44,715 nt of DNA from Candidatus Wolfebacteria bacterium GW2011_GWE2_44_13 (GCA_001000675.1 LCHW01000004.1:1-44715); one strand, 5' to 3'. Counted from the stretch's first letter, positions 14,684 to 22,545 are shown. Notes: a model not told the origin generated them from the sequence alone. Numbers and translations are program-made.

Positions 14684-14699
14684 CCCTCAAATGCGAGGG
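14684..14699 (-). promoter_or_regulatory. Hairpin covering the secY Shine-Dalgarno
   Basis: Minus strand CCCTC-GCATTT-GAGGG, whose right arm is the presumed SD (GAGGGAG). It may limit secY translation. Confidence 0.4.
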
Positions 14700-14716
14700 G
14701 TTCTGTTAGTGGATTT

Positions 14717-14745
14717 AGTATAGGGCAAAAAGGGGGCGGATGCAA
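14717..14745 (-). promoter_or_regulatory. Promoter of secY
   Basis: Minus strand TTGCAT, 17 bp, TATACT, giving a leader of about 38 nt. Confidence 0.7.
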
Positions 14746-14844
14746 GTTAAATCTTAGTATAATACTTGCTATTCCCGCCGATGACGGAAATCCATCTCCT
14801 TCCACTTTTTTTATAAAAAGTGGAGTAAAAAATCGCGAGCGAAT

Positions 14845-14953
14845 AAAAATAGCGGAATGTTCTCAGAAATTGCTTACGAACTCGAGAACTCGCTTTGCTC
14901 AAACAGCTCGATTTCTGGTGCAATTTCTCTTCGACCATTTTATCCGCTATTTT
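14845..14953. repeat. About 110-bp imperfect palindrome
   Basis: Outer arms AAAATAGCGGA/TCCGCTATTTT, inner arms AGAAATTGC/GCAATTTCT, and a centre with CTCGAGAACTCGC. Resembles a folded non-autonomous repeat. Confidence 0.6.
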
Positions 14954-15057
14954 CACAGGCTCGCACACACAAAATACGAAATGCCTGCGTAAAATAGCCC
15001 ATTTTCTAACGGACTACTACGGGGCAAGGCATTCGACCCGCTTCTCTGCCCCACCCC

Positions 15058-15086
15058 TTGACATAATTTATATAATGTGCTAGAGT
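15058..15086 (+). promoter_or_regulatory. Promoter of paralogue 1
   Basis: TTGACA, 17 bp, TAGAGT. The leader of about 75 nt contains CTCG/CGAG pairing before the SD. Confidence 0.7.
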
Positions 15087-15167
15087 TATTTCAGTTTTTA
15101 TTGCTCTTTAACTTGGACTGCGCTCGTGTTTCGCGAGTGTGGCCCCCACTACCCAAGGAGGCTCCAG

Positions 15168-15812
15168 ATGAGTCAGCAAGTCGGCCCAGACCAAATCGTT
15201 ATCCAGATGAAGCTCCAGGCAAAATACCCGCTCTCGGCGTCTATGCGTCGAGCAGTAAAAAAGGCGGAGGCACCGAAAGTTGCGCCCACGAGGCCGGCCG
15301 GAAAACTGATTTTGGAGGAGAAGGTTGTTAGCTTCTCTCCCCTTCCCCTGATTGCCGACTTCAAGAAAAGCGGCTACCGGATGATCGCTCTTTCCGTTGA
15401 AGAGCGCGGCACGAGGAACAGCACGCACTATATGGTGCGGGCCACCTTCGGCCTGATGAGCGAAGGTGCGGTCGTCTCCGCAAGCTTCCTCGCTCTCCGA
15501 GATGTGTACGAGCGGGATTTCACCGAACTGCTTAAGCGTTCGATCTGGAGCCAACTGCAGGCCTTCGAAAACCCGGTCTTCGAACAGGGCGCGGTTGTGG
15601 AAAGGCGGTACTGGGTCAGCGTCGTTCTCGAAGGTCGCAAGGCTCTTTGGCAGCCCGACGGCACGCTCGTTACCGTGTGGGCGAAAGACGCCAACGACGA
15701 GCGCATCGGAGACGCGCCGCTGCCCCTGAAGCCGAGCTATTGGCTCCGCCTCCGCGGAGACTACCTCGAATTCGAGGAGGCATTCCAGCCGAAAGAATCG
15801 GTTGCCGCATAG
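15168..15812 (+). CDS. Hypothetical protein, paralogue 1 of a tandem pair (214 aa)
   Basis: Unrecognised. The track start (GTG at 15126) lacks an SD; the ATG at 15168 follows AAGGAGGCTCCAG, so I choose it. The N-terminus is basic ('YPLSASMRRAVKKAEAPK'), the rest is a mixed alpha/beta soluble domain with 'SIWSQLQAFENPVFEQGAVV' and 'WLRLRGDYLEFEEAF'. These segments align with the next gene ('AIWRRIRVFSNPIIEDGEEV', 'LFRFTASTLHFEDAV'), so the two are paralogues. GC is clearly higher than in any neighbouring gene. It has its own promoter and terminator and splits the rplO-secY junction on the opposite strand. Function unknown. Confidence 0.82.
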   Translation: MSQQVGPDQIVIQMKLQAKYPLSASMRRAVKKAEAPKVAPTRPAGKLILEEKVVSFSPLPLIADFKKSGYRMIALSVEERGTRNSTHYMVRATFGLMSEGAVVSASFLALRDVYERDFTELLKRSIWSQLQAFENPVFEQGAVVERRYWVSVVLEGRKALWQPDGTLVTVWAKDANDERIGDAPLPLKPSYWLRLRGDYLEFEEAFQPKESVAA

Positions 15813-15835
15813 CAACTACTGCCCCATTGACCTGG

Positions 15836-15865
15836 GCCGACACGCAAGTGTCGGCTCTTTTTTTT
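15836..15865 (+). terminator. Terminator of paralogue 1
   Basis: GCCGACAC-GCAA-GTGTCGGC followed by TCTTTTTTTT. Confidence 0.93.
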
Positions 15866-15878
15866 ACTCATAAAATCC

Positions 15879-15907
15879 TTGACTTCCCACGCTTAATCTG
15901 ACATTGT
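15879..15907 (+). promoter_or_regulatory. Promoter of paralogue 2
   Basis: TTGACT, 17 bp, CATTGT, right after the paralogue 1 terminator. The leader has the hairpin GTCTCA-CAC-TGAGAC before the SD. Confidence 0.6.
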
Positions 15908-15981
15908 TTTATTGTAATTTATTCAGCTCTTTTTCATGTCTCACACTGAGACAAACTTCTACCCCCCTTAAGGAGGCCCCA

Positions 15982-16596
15982 ATGGAACAATCGTACTATC
16001 CAACGATTGGCGTTCGTGTGTTACTTCCGAGCGCTGGTGAGTTTTTGAAGCGAATGACTCATAGGCCGTATAAGGGAACATTCGACTTGCCCGCTCAAGA
16101 ACCACTCCTTGAAGAGTTTGGGAATTTTTCGCCTGCCACACTCCTCACTGACTTAACTACAGCTGAGTACGAGCTCGTTAATGTCGTTTCCGAGTATTGG
16201 CAAACGGGGAAGAAACATCGCTATGCAGCGCAATTCATTTTTTCGCATCGGAATGCGCAAGTTGCTGTTTTACCCTGGTTCGCAAGAATGCGCAGAGGGC
16301 TCGAAATCGAGCTCGAAGAAATACTGCAAGATGCGATATGGCGACGTATCCGCGTATTCTCCAACCCAATCATCGAGGACGGCGAAGAGGTCGAAAAAAT
16401 GTTCGCTGCGAGTATTATACTCGATCAGCGTCACCCATTTTATTCCTACGACGGCGAGCCGGGAATAATGCCAATCATCGACGAGACGGGAAATAAAGTT
16501 GGTGGCGAAATTGCAGTTGAAGCTGAGCACTTGTTTCGCTTTACTGCGAGCACACTTCACTTCGAAGACGCTGTCGTTGGGCAACACAATCCTTAA
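15982..16596 (+). CDS. Hypothetical protein, paralogue 2 of a tandem pair (204 aa)
   Basis: Unrecognised family, homologous to the preceding gene by eye over most of its length: 'FSPATLLTDLTTAEYELVNV' aligns with 'FSPLPLIADFKKSGYRMIAL', and the core IW-x4-F-x-NP and FE(D/E)A motifs are shared. The ATG at 15982 follows TTAAGGAGGCCCCA; the track start at 15904 lies at the -10 box, so it is rejected. The protein is more acidic and the DNA poorer in GC than paralogue 1, which suggests an old duplication or separate acquisition rather than a recent copy. It has its own promoter, leader hairpin and terminator. Confidence 0.82.
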   Translation: MEQSYYPTIGVRVLLPSAGEFLKRMTHRPYKGTFDLPAQEPLLEEFGNFSPATLLTDLTTAEYELVNVVSEYWQTGKKHRYAAQFIFSHRNAQVAVLPWFARMRRGLEIELEEILQDAIWRRIRVFSNPIIEDGEEVEKMFAASIILDQRHPFYSYDGEPGIMPIIDETGNKVGGEIAVEAEHLFRFTASTLHFEDAVVGQHNP

Positions 16597-16602
16597 GCAA
16601 CA

Positions 16603-16628
16603 GCCGCCCTCATGGGGCGGCCTTTTTG
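16603..16628 (+). terminator. Terminator of paralogue 2
   Basis: GCCGCCC-TCAT-GGGGCGGC followed by CTTTTTG. Confidence 0.88.
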
Positions 16629-16636
16629 TTAGGGCT

Positions 16637-16663
16637 CTGGATTCCCGCGTTCGCGGGAATGAC
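16637..16663. repeat. dRS3-like palindromic repeat, single copy
   Basis: CTGG-ATTCCCGCGTTCGCGGGAAT-GAC, between the paralogue pair and the end of rplO. Confidence 0.88.
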
Positions 16664-16705
16664 CCCGTAAAGTCCACCTTAAGCGGACCACGGGGCAAGC
16701 AATAC

Positions 16706-16732
16706 AAAAAAAGGAGCTTGCGCTCCTTTTTT
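16706..16732. terminator. Terminator at the rplO end of the ribosomal operon
   Basis: AAAAAAGGAGC-TTGC-GCTCCTTTTTT. The r-protein transcript therefore ends after rplO instead of reading into secY. Confidence 0.88.
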
Positions 16733-16741
16733 CTCATTCGC

Positions 16742-17224
16742 TTATTTAGCTGCTCTTGGCTTTTTAGCAACTACTGCTTTTCGAACTACTGGTGGCTTTA
16801 CAGTCAATTCTTCAACTGTTCCCCCTTTTGCTTCGATCTTTTCTTTCGCGGTTTTTGATACTGCAAGTCCAGTTACGGTAAATGCTTTTGACACTTCTCC
16901 GTTACCTAGTACTTTGATATCAGTCTGCGACTTTCGGATCAAACCTGCAGTTACTAATGTTTCCAATGAAATTACAGAACCAACTACTTTCGCATCGATT
17001 GCAGTAAGATTGACGCCCATTGATTTTCCAAAGAGTGGCTTGTTCTTAAAACCACGCAACTTCGGAATACGGATAAGCATTTCATGTAAAGCCGGATTCA
17101 TCTTGTGACCAGCACGAGATTTCTGACCTTTGTGTCCGGTGCCGGAGTTATCTCCACGCTTTCCTCCACGGCCTACTCGCTTTTTAGATTTTCCCGGGTG
17201 TTGGGGTTTTATTTCATGCAACAT
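16742..17224 (-). CDS. rplO: Ribosomal protein uL15
   Basis: Large-subunit protein bound to 23S rRNA domain II. The N-terminus has the Gly/Arg/Lys-rich rRNA-binding stretch 'KSKKRVGRGGKRGDNSGTGH', followed by 'GHKMNPALHEMLIRIPKLRG' and the globular domain. The end has an extra basic tail ('VVRKAVVAKKPRAAK'), giving 160 aa against a usual 145-150. It is separated from rpsE by 134 nt where rpmD (L30) would normally lie. No SD. It is the last gene of the r-protein transcript. Confidence 0.96.
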   Translation of the reverse strand: MLHEIKPQHPGKSKKRVGRGGKRGDNSGTGHKGQKSRAGHKMNPALHEMLIRIPKLRGFKNKPLFGKSMGVNLTAIDAKVVGSVISLETLVTAGLIRKSQTDIKVLGNGEVSKAFTVTGLAVSKTAKEKIEAKGGTVEELTVKPPVVRKAVVAKKPRAAK

Positions 17225-17249
17225 ATGCGTAGATATAAAACAGTTTATT

Positions 17250-17345
17250 TTGGCGAACTCCTTCGTTGCGGGTCCTGTTATCTCGTTCGTCGTACCGCTT
17301 TGGTACGCCTCCCTCGCTAACTTCCCGCGCCTCGCACTTCATCCA
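17250..17345. repeat. Structured intergenic element (copy B) in the place of rpmD
   Basis: From ATTTTGGCGAACTCC to CATCCAAAAT, with CTCGTTCG, a GTACC/GGTAC hairpin and GCGCCTCGC. Arrangement matches the element at 5545-5655. It fills the rpsE-rplO gap; no L30-like reading frame is present. Confidence 0.45.
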
Positions 17346-17358
17346 AAATAAATTTGTT

Positions 17359-17925
17359 TTATTGGTTTTCTTCCGGTACTTCCGGCTGTTCCTTTACTGC
17401 TTCGGCCTTTATTCCTCCAGTCTTCACAACAACTTTCAGCTTTTTCAATGCTTCAATCGTTGCCATTCCGTTTGTAAGCTTGTTCTTTGTTGTTCCTAAT
17501 GTCTTTGAGGTAGCATCTTTGATACCTGCTAACAAGAGTACGTCGCGAACTGAACCTCCTGCCTTCAAACCATGCCCGAGCTTTGCTGGCTTGATAACAA
17601 CCTGTGCGGCGCTATATTTTGCCAACACTTCGTGCGGGATGCTTCGTCCTTTCAAAGGGATGGTAATCAAGTTCTTCTTTGCCTTGAGCTTACCCTTGTC
17701 CACTGCCTGTGCGACATCGAGTCCCTTGCCGACTCCGATACCTACCTGGCCTTTTTCATTTCCGATGACAACTGTCGCGCGGAAACTCATTCGCTTACCT
17801 CCCGCAACAACACGCGTAACGCGGCGCAAGTCGAGTATCTTATCCTTATATTCAGATTTTGGCTTCATTTCCCGTGAATCCCTGCGGGGTCCCCGATTTG
17901 AATCTCGATTTGGTGTGTTCATCAT
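17359..17925 (-). CDS. rpsE: Ribosomal protein uS5
   Basis: Small-subunit protein important for decoding fidelity. The double-stranded RNA-binding-like N-terminal domain starts 'KILDLRRVTRVVAGGKRMSF' and continues 'ATVVIGNEKGQVGIGVGKGL'; the C-terminal domain contains 'VVIKPAKLGHGLKAGGSVRD', and a slightly long acidic tail 'EQPEVPEENQ' follows. 188 aa is within the family range. An N-terminal basic extension 'NRDSNRGPRRDSREM' precedes the domain. It lies between rplR and rplO; no SD. Confidence 0.97.
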   Translation of the reverse strand: MMNTPNRDSNRGPRRDSREMKPKSEYKDKILDLRRVTRVVAGGKRMSFRATVVIGNEKGQVGIGVGKGLDVAQAVDKGKLKAKKNLITIPLKGRSIPHEVLAKYSAAQVVIKPAKLGHGLKAGGSVRDVLLLAGIKDATSKTLGTTKNKLTNGMATIEALKKLKVVVKTGGIKAEAVKEQPEVPEENQ

Positions 17926-17934
17926 ACCTGTTGT

Positions 17935-18288
17935 TTATATTTGCAATCCGCCCTTTCGTGCGCCTTCTGCTACTGCCTTTACTCGACCGTGATAGTTATA
18001 TCCTCCGCGGTCAAATACCGCTGCAACAACCTTCAAATCCAATGCCTTCTTTGCGATCATCTCGCCAAGGGCCTCTGCTTTGACGATCTTTGCCTCCTTC
18101 CCCTTCATTTCGCGGGTTGAAGCACTTACCAATGTCTTACCGATTGTATCATCGATCAACTGCACTGAAGTGAATTGATTGGTGCGCAATACGGAAAGTC
18201 TTGGTCGAGCTGGAGTTCCTGAAATCTTTGCTCGAGTTCGAATCTGTCGGCGTTTCTTTATTTGATTGAGTTCCTTTGTTTTGTTCAT
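17935..18288 (-). CDS. rplR: Ribosomal protein uL18
   Basis: Binds 5S rRNA together with uL5 in the central protuberance. 117 aa: basic N-terminus 'KKRRQIRTRAKISGTPARPR', then 'LSVLRTNQFTSVQLIDDTIG' and the conserved end 'VVAAVFDRGGYNYHGRVKAV'. It is of normal length and sits in normal spc order between rplF and rpsE. The 9-nt gap to rpsE implies shared transcription. No SD. Confidence 0.97.
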   Translation of the reverse strand: MNKTKELNQIKKRRQIRTRAKISGTPARPRLSVLRTNQFTSVQLIDDTIGKTLVSASTREMKGKEAKIVKAEALGEMIAKKALDLKVVAAVFDRGGYNYHGRVKAVAEGARKGGLQI

Positions 18289-18308
18289 AGCTTTGTTTCA
18301 ACAAATCA

Positions 18309-18872
18309 TTACTTGCCGACCTTCTTACCCTGCTTGCGTCGTACGACTTCGCCTCTGTATCGAATACCTTTTCCTTTATATGGTTCCGGCTTTCGAATCT
18401 TTCTGATTTCAGCTGCAGTCTGTCCGACCATTGCCTTATCGATTCCTGTGATTGTAATAGTGTTCTTTTCAGTAGAAAGTTTGATGCCTTTTCGTGCCTC
18501 ATACTTTACTGGATGAGAGAAACCGATATTGAGAACGATGTTCTCTCCGTCCATCGCAACGCGATAGCCGACTCCTTCAATTTCTAAAACTTTTGTAAAA
18601 CCTCCTAGTACTCCCTGGATTGCATTTGCGGTCAATGCACGCATTGTTCCCCAGTTTGATTTCGCCTGCTTCGTGGTATCGTCAATCGTGAATGTGATTG
18701 CATTCTTCATGACACCCTCTGCATCTGCAGCATCACCTATTTCAGTTTTTACAAACGGAAGTACGTCCATTGTTACGACGTTATCCCCTTTCTTCAATTC
18801 CAAAGCAGTTCCGTTGAATGTAACGGCTACTCCTTCAGGAATTATTATCGGTTTTTTTCCAACTTTTGACAT
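18309..18872 (-). CDS. rplF: Ribosomal protein uL6
   Basis: Large-subunit protein near the factor-binding site. Opens 'MSKVGKKPIIIPEGVAVTF' and has the conserved C-terminal signature 'PEPYKGKGIRYRGEVVRRKQ', both repeats of the L6 fold being present. 187 aa, slightly over the usual 178, because of an insertion near residues 45-60. Between rpsH and rplR in standard order; no SD. Confidence 0.97.
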   Translation of the reverse strand: MSKVGKKPIIIPEGVAVTFNGTALELKKGDNVVTMDVLPFVKTEIGDAADAEGVMKNAITFTIDDTTKQAKSNWGTMRALTANAIQGVLGGFTKVLEIEGVGYRVAMDGENIVLNIGFSHPVKYEARKGIKLSTEKNTITITGIDKAMVGQTAAEIRKIRKPEPYKGKGIRYRGEVVRRKQGKKVGK

Positions 18873-18892
18873 AAATGTAGTTTATTTTACGG

Positions 18893-19276
18893 TTACCAGA
18901 TCTCAAAGAAGATCTCTCCACCAACTTTTTCCTTACGAGCTTGTCCGCCAGTCATAATACCCTTTGGTGTTGATATTACTGCAAGACCAAAGCCACTCTT
19001 TACTGGGCGAATTTCGTCACATCCTTTGTAGATATGAAGACTTGGGCGGCTCACAAAACGAATTCCTTCGATTGCTCCCTTTCCATCCTCTCCATACTTC
19101 AAGTCAATGCTCAATACGCGCTTCGGAGCTCTTCCTTTCTTGTCATACGCAGCAATGTACTTGCGGCTTGCAAGAATCTCCAAGATCCGTTCATCGTTCT
19201 TCGTGTACGGAACTTTAATAGACTCCTTTTTTACTGCCTGCGCGTTTTTAATTTGTGTCAATAGGTCGATATACAT
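18893..19276 (-). CDS. rpsH: Ribosomal protein uS8
   Basis: Small-subunit assembly protein that binds the central domain of 16S rRNA; in E. coli it also represses the spc operon. 127 aa. The C-terminal rRNA-binding signature is 'GFGLAVISTPKGIMTGGQAR', ending 'VGGEIFFEIW'. Follows rpsN with a short gap. No SD and no sign of an S8-binding mRNA mimic that I could identify. Confidence 0.97.
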   Translation of the reverse strand: MYIDLLTQIKNAQAVKKESIKVPYTKNDERILEILASRKYIAAYDKKGRAPKRVLSIDLKYGEDGKGAIEGIRFVSRPSLHIYKGCDEIRPVKSGFGLAVISTPKGIMTGGQARKEKVGGEIFFEIW

Positions 19277-19294
19277 AATTCAAATTCGTATTAT

Positions 19295-19480
19295 TTACCA
19301 AGATGCTTTCTTTACTCCCGGGATTTCACCCTTTGATGCCATTTCCCTGAAGCAGATCCTGCAAAGACCAAAGTCGCGCATATATGCCCGTCCTCGACCG
19401 CACTTAAAACACCGGTTTGTTGCACGGGACTGAAACTTAGGTTCTTTTTGTGATCTTACGACAACTGATTTTTTAGCCAT
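19295..19480 (-). CDS. rpsN: Ribosomal protein uS14, zinc-binding (type Z)
   Basis: 61 aa. The zinc-ribbon cysteines are complete: '[20 protein letters not shown]', i.e. C-x2-C...C-x2-C. The usual start is the ATG at 19480 ('[16 protein letters not shown]'); the track's 70-aa version adds nine unlikely residues. The zinc form is the ancestral short type. Sits between rplE and rpsH; no SD. Confidence 0.96.
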   Translation of the reverse strand: MAKKSVVVRSQKEPKFQSRATNRCFKCGRGRAYMRDFGLCRICFREMASKGEIPGVKKASW

Positions 19481-19511
19481 GATAATAGAAGTAAATAATA
19501 CACTCAACTGG

Positions 19512-20069
19512 TTAACTCTTCAAGGGCACACCCATTAATCGATACATTTCGACCGCCTCTTCTCGTGTATTTGCACGAGTAACGACTGTGAACTGCACTC
19601 CGAAATCTGCTTTCGCCTGCTCCGGGTTTATTTCAGGAAACACGGTGTGTTCCTTGAATCCGATAGATAGGTTTCCAACTGAATCGATACCTGTTGTTTC
19701 AAGACCTTTAAAGTCTCGGACGCGAGGGAAAACGATCTTGTTCACTTTTTCCAAAAATGCATACATACGCTCTCCGCGCAAGGTAACTGAAACACCAACA
19801 ACGGCACCCTCTCGCATCTTGAATCCTGCAATGGATTTCTTTGACTGATTGGTTCGTGGCTTTTGTCCGGTCATTGCTGCGAGTTCACTAACTACTGCTG
19901 GCAATAATTTATCGGTAAAGCTTGCCTGTTGGCTCATGCGTCCCGTACCTACATTTACTACGATCTTTTGGATCTTTGGCGCAGCCATTTCGTTCTTGTA
20001 TCCGAATTTGGCCTTCAATGCAGGAACTACCTCCTTTATGTATTTTTCTTTTAGGCTTAGATCTTTCAT
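19512..20069 (-). CDS. rplE: Ribosomal protein uL5
   Basis: Binds 5S rRNA and contacts P-site tRNA and the small subunit. 185 aa with '[20 protein letters not shown]', '[20 protein letters not shown]', '[20 protein letters not shown]' and '[10 protein letters not shown]', ending '[18 protein letters not shown]'. Standard length and order after rplX; no SD. Confidence 0.97.
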   Translation of the reverse strand: MKDLSLKEKYIKEVVPALKAKFGYKNEMAAPKIQKIVVNVGTGRMSQQASFTDKLLPAVVSELAAMTGQKPRTNQSKKSIAGFKMREGAVVGVSVTLRGERMYAFLEKVNKIVFPRVRDFKGLETTGIDSVGNLSIGFKEHTVFPEINPEQAKADFGVQFTVVTRANTREEAVEMYRLMGVPLKS

Positions 20070-20102
20070 AATCGCTCGTAAATTACTTAACGCTTGCGCA
20101 TC

Positions 20103-20411
20103 TTAGCTGATGCGTGCTTTGCACTTTTTGCAGACGCGAACTTTTTTATCATTCTCGACCGCTACTCCGACACGGGTTGCCTTTCCGCATGCTGGGCATA
20201 CCAACATAGCGTTTGAAGCATTGAGTGAACGTGGGATCGTTACGATCTGTCCTTTTTCTCCCTGCTTCTTTGGCTTAACGTTCTTCTTATATAAATTAAG
20301 GCCTTCGACAAGAATACGTCCTTTTAGCGGCATGATGCTCAACACTTTTCCAGTATTTCCCTTCTCCTTGCCCTGCATTATTTTTACTGTATCACCTTTT
20401 TTGATTCGCAT
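20103..20411 (-). CDS. rplX: Ribosomal protein uL24
   Basis: Assembly-initiator protein of the large subunit. The 102 aa begin with the KOW motif 'MRIKKGDTVKIMQGKEKGNT' and 'GKVLSIMPLKGRILVEGLNL', followed by a four-cysteine zinc-ribbon-like end: 'CPACGKATR' and 'CKKCKARIS'. Standard order after rplN; no SD. Confidence 0.97.
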   Translation of the reverse strand: MRIKKGDTVKIMQGKEKGNTGKVLSIMPLKGRILVEGLNLYKKNVKPKKQGEKGQIVTIPRSLNASNAMLVCPACGKATRVGVAVENDKKVRVCKKCKARIS

Positions 20412-20423
20412 GTTTGTGTTGAA

Positions 20424-20792
20424 TTATACAATATCTTCCGCCATCGTAACGATTTTCTCAAATCCTTTTTCCTTTAATTCACGTGGAATTGGTCCAAAGA
20501 TACGAGTTGCGTTTGGTTCCATCTTTGCGTTGAGAATAACTGCTGCATTCTCATCGAATCGGATGTATGAACCATCGGCTCGCTTCATCGCTTTGCACTG
20601 TCGTACCACAACTGCCTTTACAACATCCTTCTTCTTTACCGACTTGCGAGGTTCCGCGGTCTGTACGGAAGCGACAAAAATATCGCCAATACGTGCATAC
20701 CTTCTTCGGGTTCCTCCCAAGATGCGGAAACAACGGATGGTTTTTGCTCCAGAGTTGTCAGCAACTTTTAAAATTGATCGTTCTTGTATCAT
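20424..20792 (-). CDS. rplN: Ribosomal protein uL14
   Basis: Forms an inter-subunit bridge with 16S rRNA. The genuine start is the ATG at 20792 ('[20 protein letters not shown]'); the track adds 27 residues that the family lacks. Conserved '[20 protein letters not shown]' and '[19 protein letters not shown]' are present; 122 aa, standard length. The 90-nt gap to rpsQ has GGGTTGC/GCAAC pairings but no gene. Confidence 0.97.
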   Translation of the reverse strand: MIQERSILKVADNSGAKTIRCFRILGGTRRRYARIGDIFVASVQTAEPRKSVKKKDVVKAVVVRQCKAMKRADGSYIRFDENAAVILNAKMEPNATRIFGPIPRELKEKGFEKIVTMAEDIV

Positions 20793-20882
20793 ATGCTTGG
20801 ATTCGGTAACGGTTACGAGTTTGCGGGTTACGGGTTGCTTTTGCAACTCATAACTCGCCAACCCGCAACACATTTCCTGTAC

Positions 20883-21116
20883 TTAGATCTTTCCGACAAT
20901 ACGGAAGTACTTGTCTTTGCTCATCGGCCTTGTCTCTTCGATGACAACTACGTCACCTTGTTTGTACTCGTTTTGCTCATCGTGCGCTTTAAAACGTGCG
21001 GTGACTTTGTACATTTTCTGATAGGTCGGGTGCTTTGCAAGTCGCGTAACCGCTACCACTCGTGTTTTGTCCATTTTATCGGAAACAACTGTTCCCTGTA
21101 ATTTTCTTGCTGACAT
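20883..21116 (-). CDS. rpsQ: Ribosomal protein uS17
   Basis: Primary 16S rRNA-binding protein with an OB fold. 77 aa: '[20 protein letters not shown]', '[20 protein letters not shown]', '[20 protein letters not shown]'. Slightly short but complete. Between rpmC and rplN; no SD. Confidence 0.97.
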   Translation of the reverse strand: MSARKLQGTVVSDKMDKTRVVAVTRLAKHPTYQKMYKVTARFKAHDEQNEYKQGDVVVIEETRPMSKDKYFRIVGKI

Positions 21117-21136
21117 AATATAAAATAGTAGATAGA

Positions 21137-21337
21137 TTACGCTTCTTTCTTGGCAGTTATCATCGTTGACAACCGTGCTACGACCTTTTTGAGCTTTTTG
21201 ATTTGAGAAACGTTCTTTACTTTACCAGCTGCAAGGTCAAACTTCAAGTCCCTCAACTTCGTCTGGCTCTCGCTCAGCTCTTTTTGCATTTCTGCATGCG
21301 ATTTGCTTTTTAATTGTTGGAGGTCTTGCTTTTTCAT
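21137..21337 (-). CDS. rpmC: Ribosomal protein uL29
   Basis: Small helical protein next to the exit tunnel, where signal recognition particle and trigger factor dock. 66 aa, two helices, with '[20 protein letters not shown]' and '[20 protein letters not shown]'. The ATG overlaps the rplP stop by 4 nt (ATGA), implying translational coupling. Confidence 0.96.
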   Translation of the reverse strand: MKKQDLQQLKSKSHAEMQKELSESQTKLRDLKFDLAAGKVKNVSQIKKLKKVVARLSTMITAKKEA

Positions 21338-21744
21338 TTTGTTACAACTCTTGTTTTAACTGGTAATTTGTGTCCTGCTAGGCGGAATGCCTCGCGAGCG
21401 ACTTCTTCTTTCACACCATCGATTTCGAATAACATTCTGCCCGGTTTGACGGGGAACACATAGTGATCCACGTTACCTTTACCTCCTCCGAGGGTAACCT
21501 CAGGCGGCATCTTGGTGACCGGCTTGTCTGGGAATACCCGGATCCAAATCTTTCCTCCGCGCTTTGTGAAGTGCGTGATTGATTTTCGGGCAGCCTCAAT
21601 CTGACGGGAGTTTAGCCAAACGCTTTCGAGCGACTGTATTCCAAAGGATCCGAACTCTAGTCCAATTCCTCGGGTTTCAACCGTTCGCTTTCGGCTTCTA
21701 CCTTTGTGCCATTTCCTGTGTTTTACTTTTTTCGGGATAAGCAT
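21334..21744 (-). CDS. rplP: Ribosomal protein uL16
   Basis: Organises the A-site tRNA pocket in the large subunit. 136 aa: 'MLIPKKVKHRKWHKGRSRKR', 'GIQSLESVWLNSRQIEAARK', 'GGKIWIRVFPDKPVTKMPPE', 'GGGKGNVDHYVFPVKPGRML'. Standard length. Overlaps rpmC by 4 nt. Confidence 0.97.
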   Translation of the reverse strand: MLIPKKVKHRKWHKGRSRKRTVETRGIGLEFGSFGIQSLESVWLNSRQIEAARKSITHFTKRGGKIWIRVFPDKPVTKMPPEVTLGGGKGNVDHYVFPVKPGRMLFEIDGVKEEVAREAFRLAGHKLPVKTRVVTK

Positions 21745-21756
21745 ACTTGTACGTTA

Positions 21757-22485
21757 TTAGTTTCTTCGCTGTGGGCGATTCTCGGAATAAGATTGGCGCT
21801 TTACTGGCTCCTTTTCTTTTTCCTTAAACACCTCGCCCTTATTGATCCACACCTTTATACCAATGGTTCCATAGGTTGTATAGGCGGTTGCTTCTGCGTA
21901 ATCGATATCTGCGCGAATTGTCTGCAACGGAATAGTTCCTTTTGCAAGCTGTTCAGTTCGTGCGATTTCTGCACCGTTCAAACGACCAGAAACGCGAATC
22001 TTTGCTCCTTTTACTTCTCTGGACTGCATCAAGCTTTCCAGTGTCTTTTTCATAATGCGACGAAACGGCATACGTCGTTCCAAATCGCGAGCAATGTTGT
22101 ATCCGGTTACTGCGGAAGATACGTCAAATCGTTTCAGCTCTTCGATGTTCATGCTGATTCCAGTAAGCTTCTTGCTTCCGTTTTTCTTTCGGATGGCTGA
22201 AACTTTCTTATCGAGCAATTTCGAGAGATCTTCGATCCCCTTTCCTCCACGGCCGATGATCAAACCTGGCTTTGCGGCTTTGATGTGGATGCGAATCGAA
22301 TCGCCAAAGCGTTCAATTGCAACATAATCAATTCCGGCAGCACCGATTTTATCGGCGATGATCTTTCGGAGTGTGACGTCTTCTTCCAAGTATTCCTTGA
22401 AATTGACTCTCTTCGGGAACCAGCGAGCTGTCCAGTCTTTGATCACGCCTACCCTAAATGCAGTTGGTTTTATTTTGTGACCCAT
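21757..22485 (-). CDS. rpsC: Ribosomal protein uS3
   Basis: Lines the mRNA entry tunnel. 242 aa with an N-terminal KH type II domain ('[20 protein letters not shown]') and the C-terminal S3 domain ('[20 protein letters not shown]', '[20 protein letters not shown]'). The end is a basic tail '[13 protein letters not shown]', a modest extension. In standard order between rplV and rplP; a small GCATCG/CGATGC hairpin lies in the 60-nt gap upstream. Confidence 0.97.
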   Translation of the reverse strand: MGHKIKPTAFRVGVIKDWTARWFPKRVNFKEYLEEDVTLRKIIADKIGAAGIDYVAIERFGDSIRIHIKAAKPGLIIGRGGKGIEDLSKLLDKKVSAIRKKNGSKKLTGISMNIEELKRFDVSSAVTGYNIARDLERRMPFRRIMKKTLESLMQSREVKGAKIRVSGRLNGAEIARTEQLAKGTIPLQTIRADIDYAEATAYTTYGTIGIKVWINKGEVFKEKEKEPVKRQSYSENRPQRRN

Positions 22486-22545
22486 AGTGATTAATAGTAG
22501 TAGAGTGTGTGCATCGTATTCCGATGCGCGAACCCTTATTTCAGT

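Larger units (their letters stand above)
14673..15057. other. Long non-coding gap between secY and the paralogue pair
   Basis: About 385 bp before the next promoter with no supportable gene. Contents, left to right: the secY leader and promoter; a T-rich hairpin CCACTTTTT/AAAAAGTGG (14802-14823); a large imperfect palindrome (14845-14953); then GC-richer sequence with CTACTACGGGG (also found at 12540-12550) and a GGGGCA/TGCCCC stem. Track ORFs here (such as 14747-14968 minus) cross these palindromes and have no SD. I read the stretch as repeat-derived. Confidence 0.5.

Noticed and set aside
14747-14968. 73-aa minus-strand ORF between secY and the paralogues
   Set aside because: Covers the large palindrome, has no SD or promoter of its own; likely repeat sequence read by chance.
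15108-15815. 235-aa ORF on the minus strand opposite paralogue 1
   Set aside because: The plus-strand gene has promoter, SD, terminator and a homologous neighbour; the long antisense frame is a by-product of high GC.
16665-16705. Insertion sequence or integrase near the inserted genes
   Set aside because: No transposase, integrase or long terminal repeat is encoded in the window; insertion mechanism stays open.
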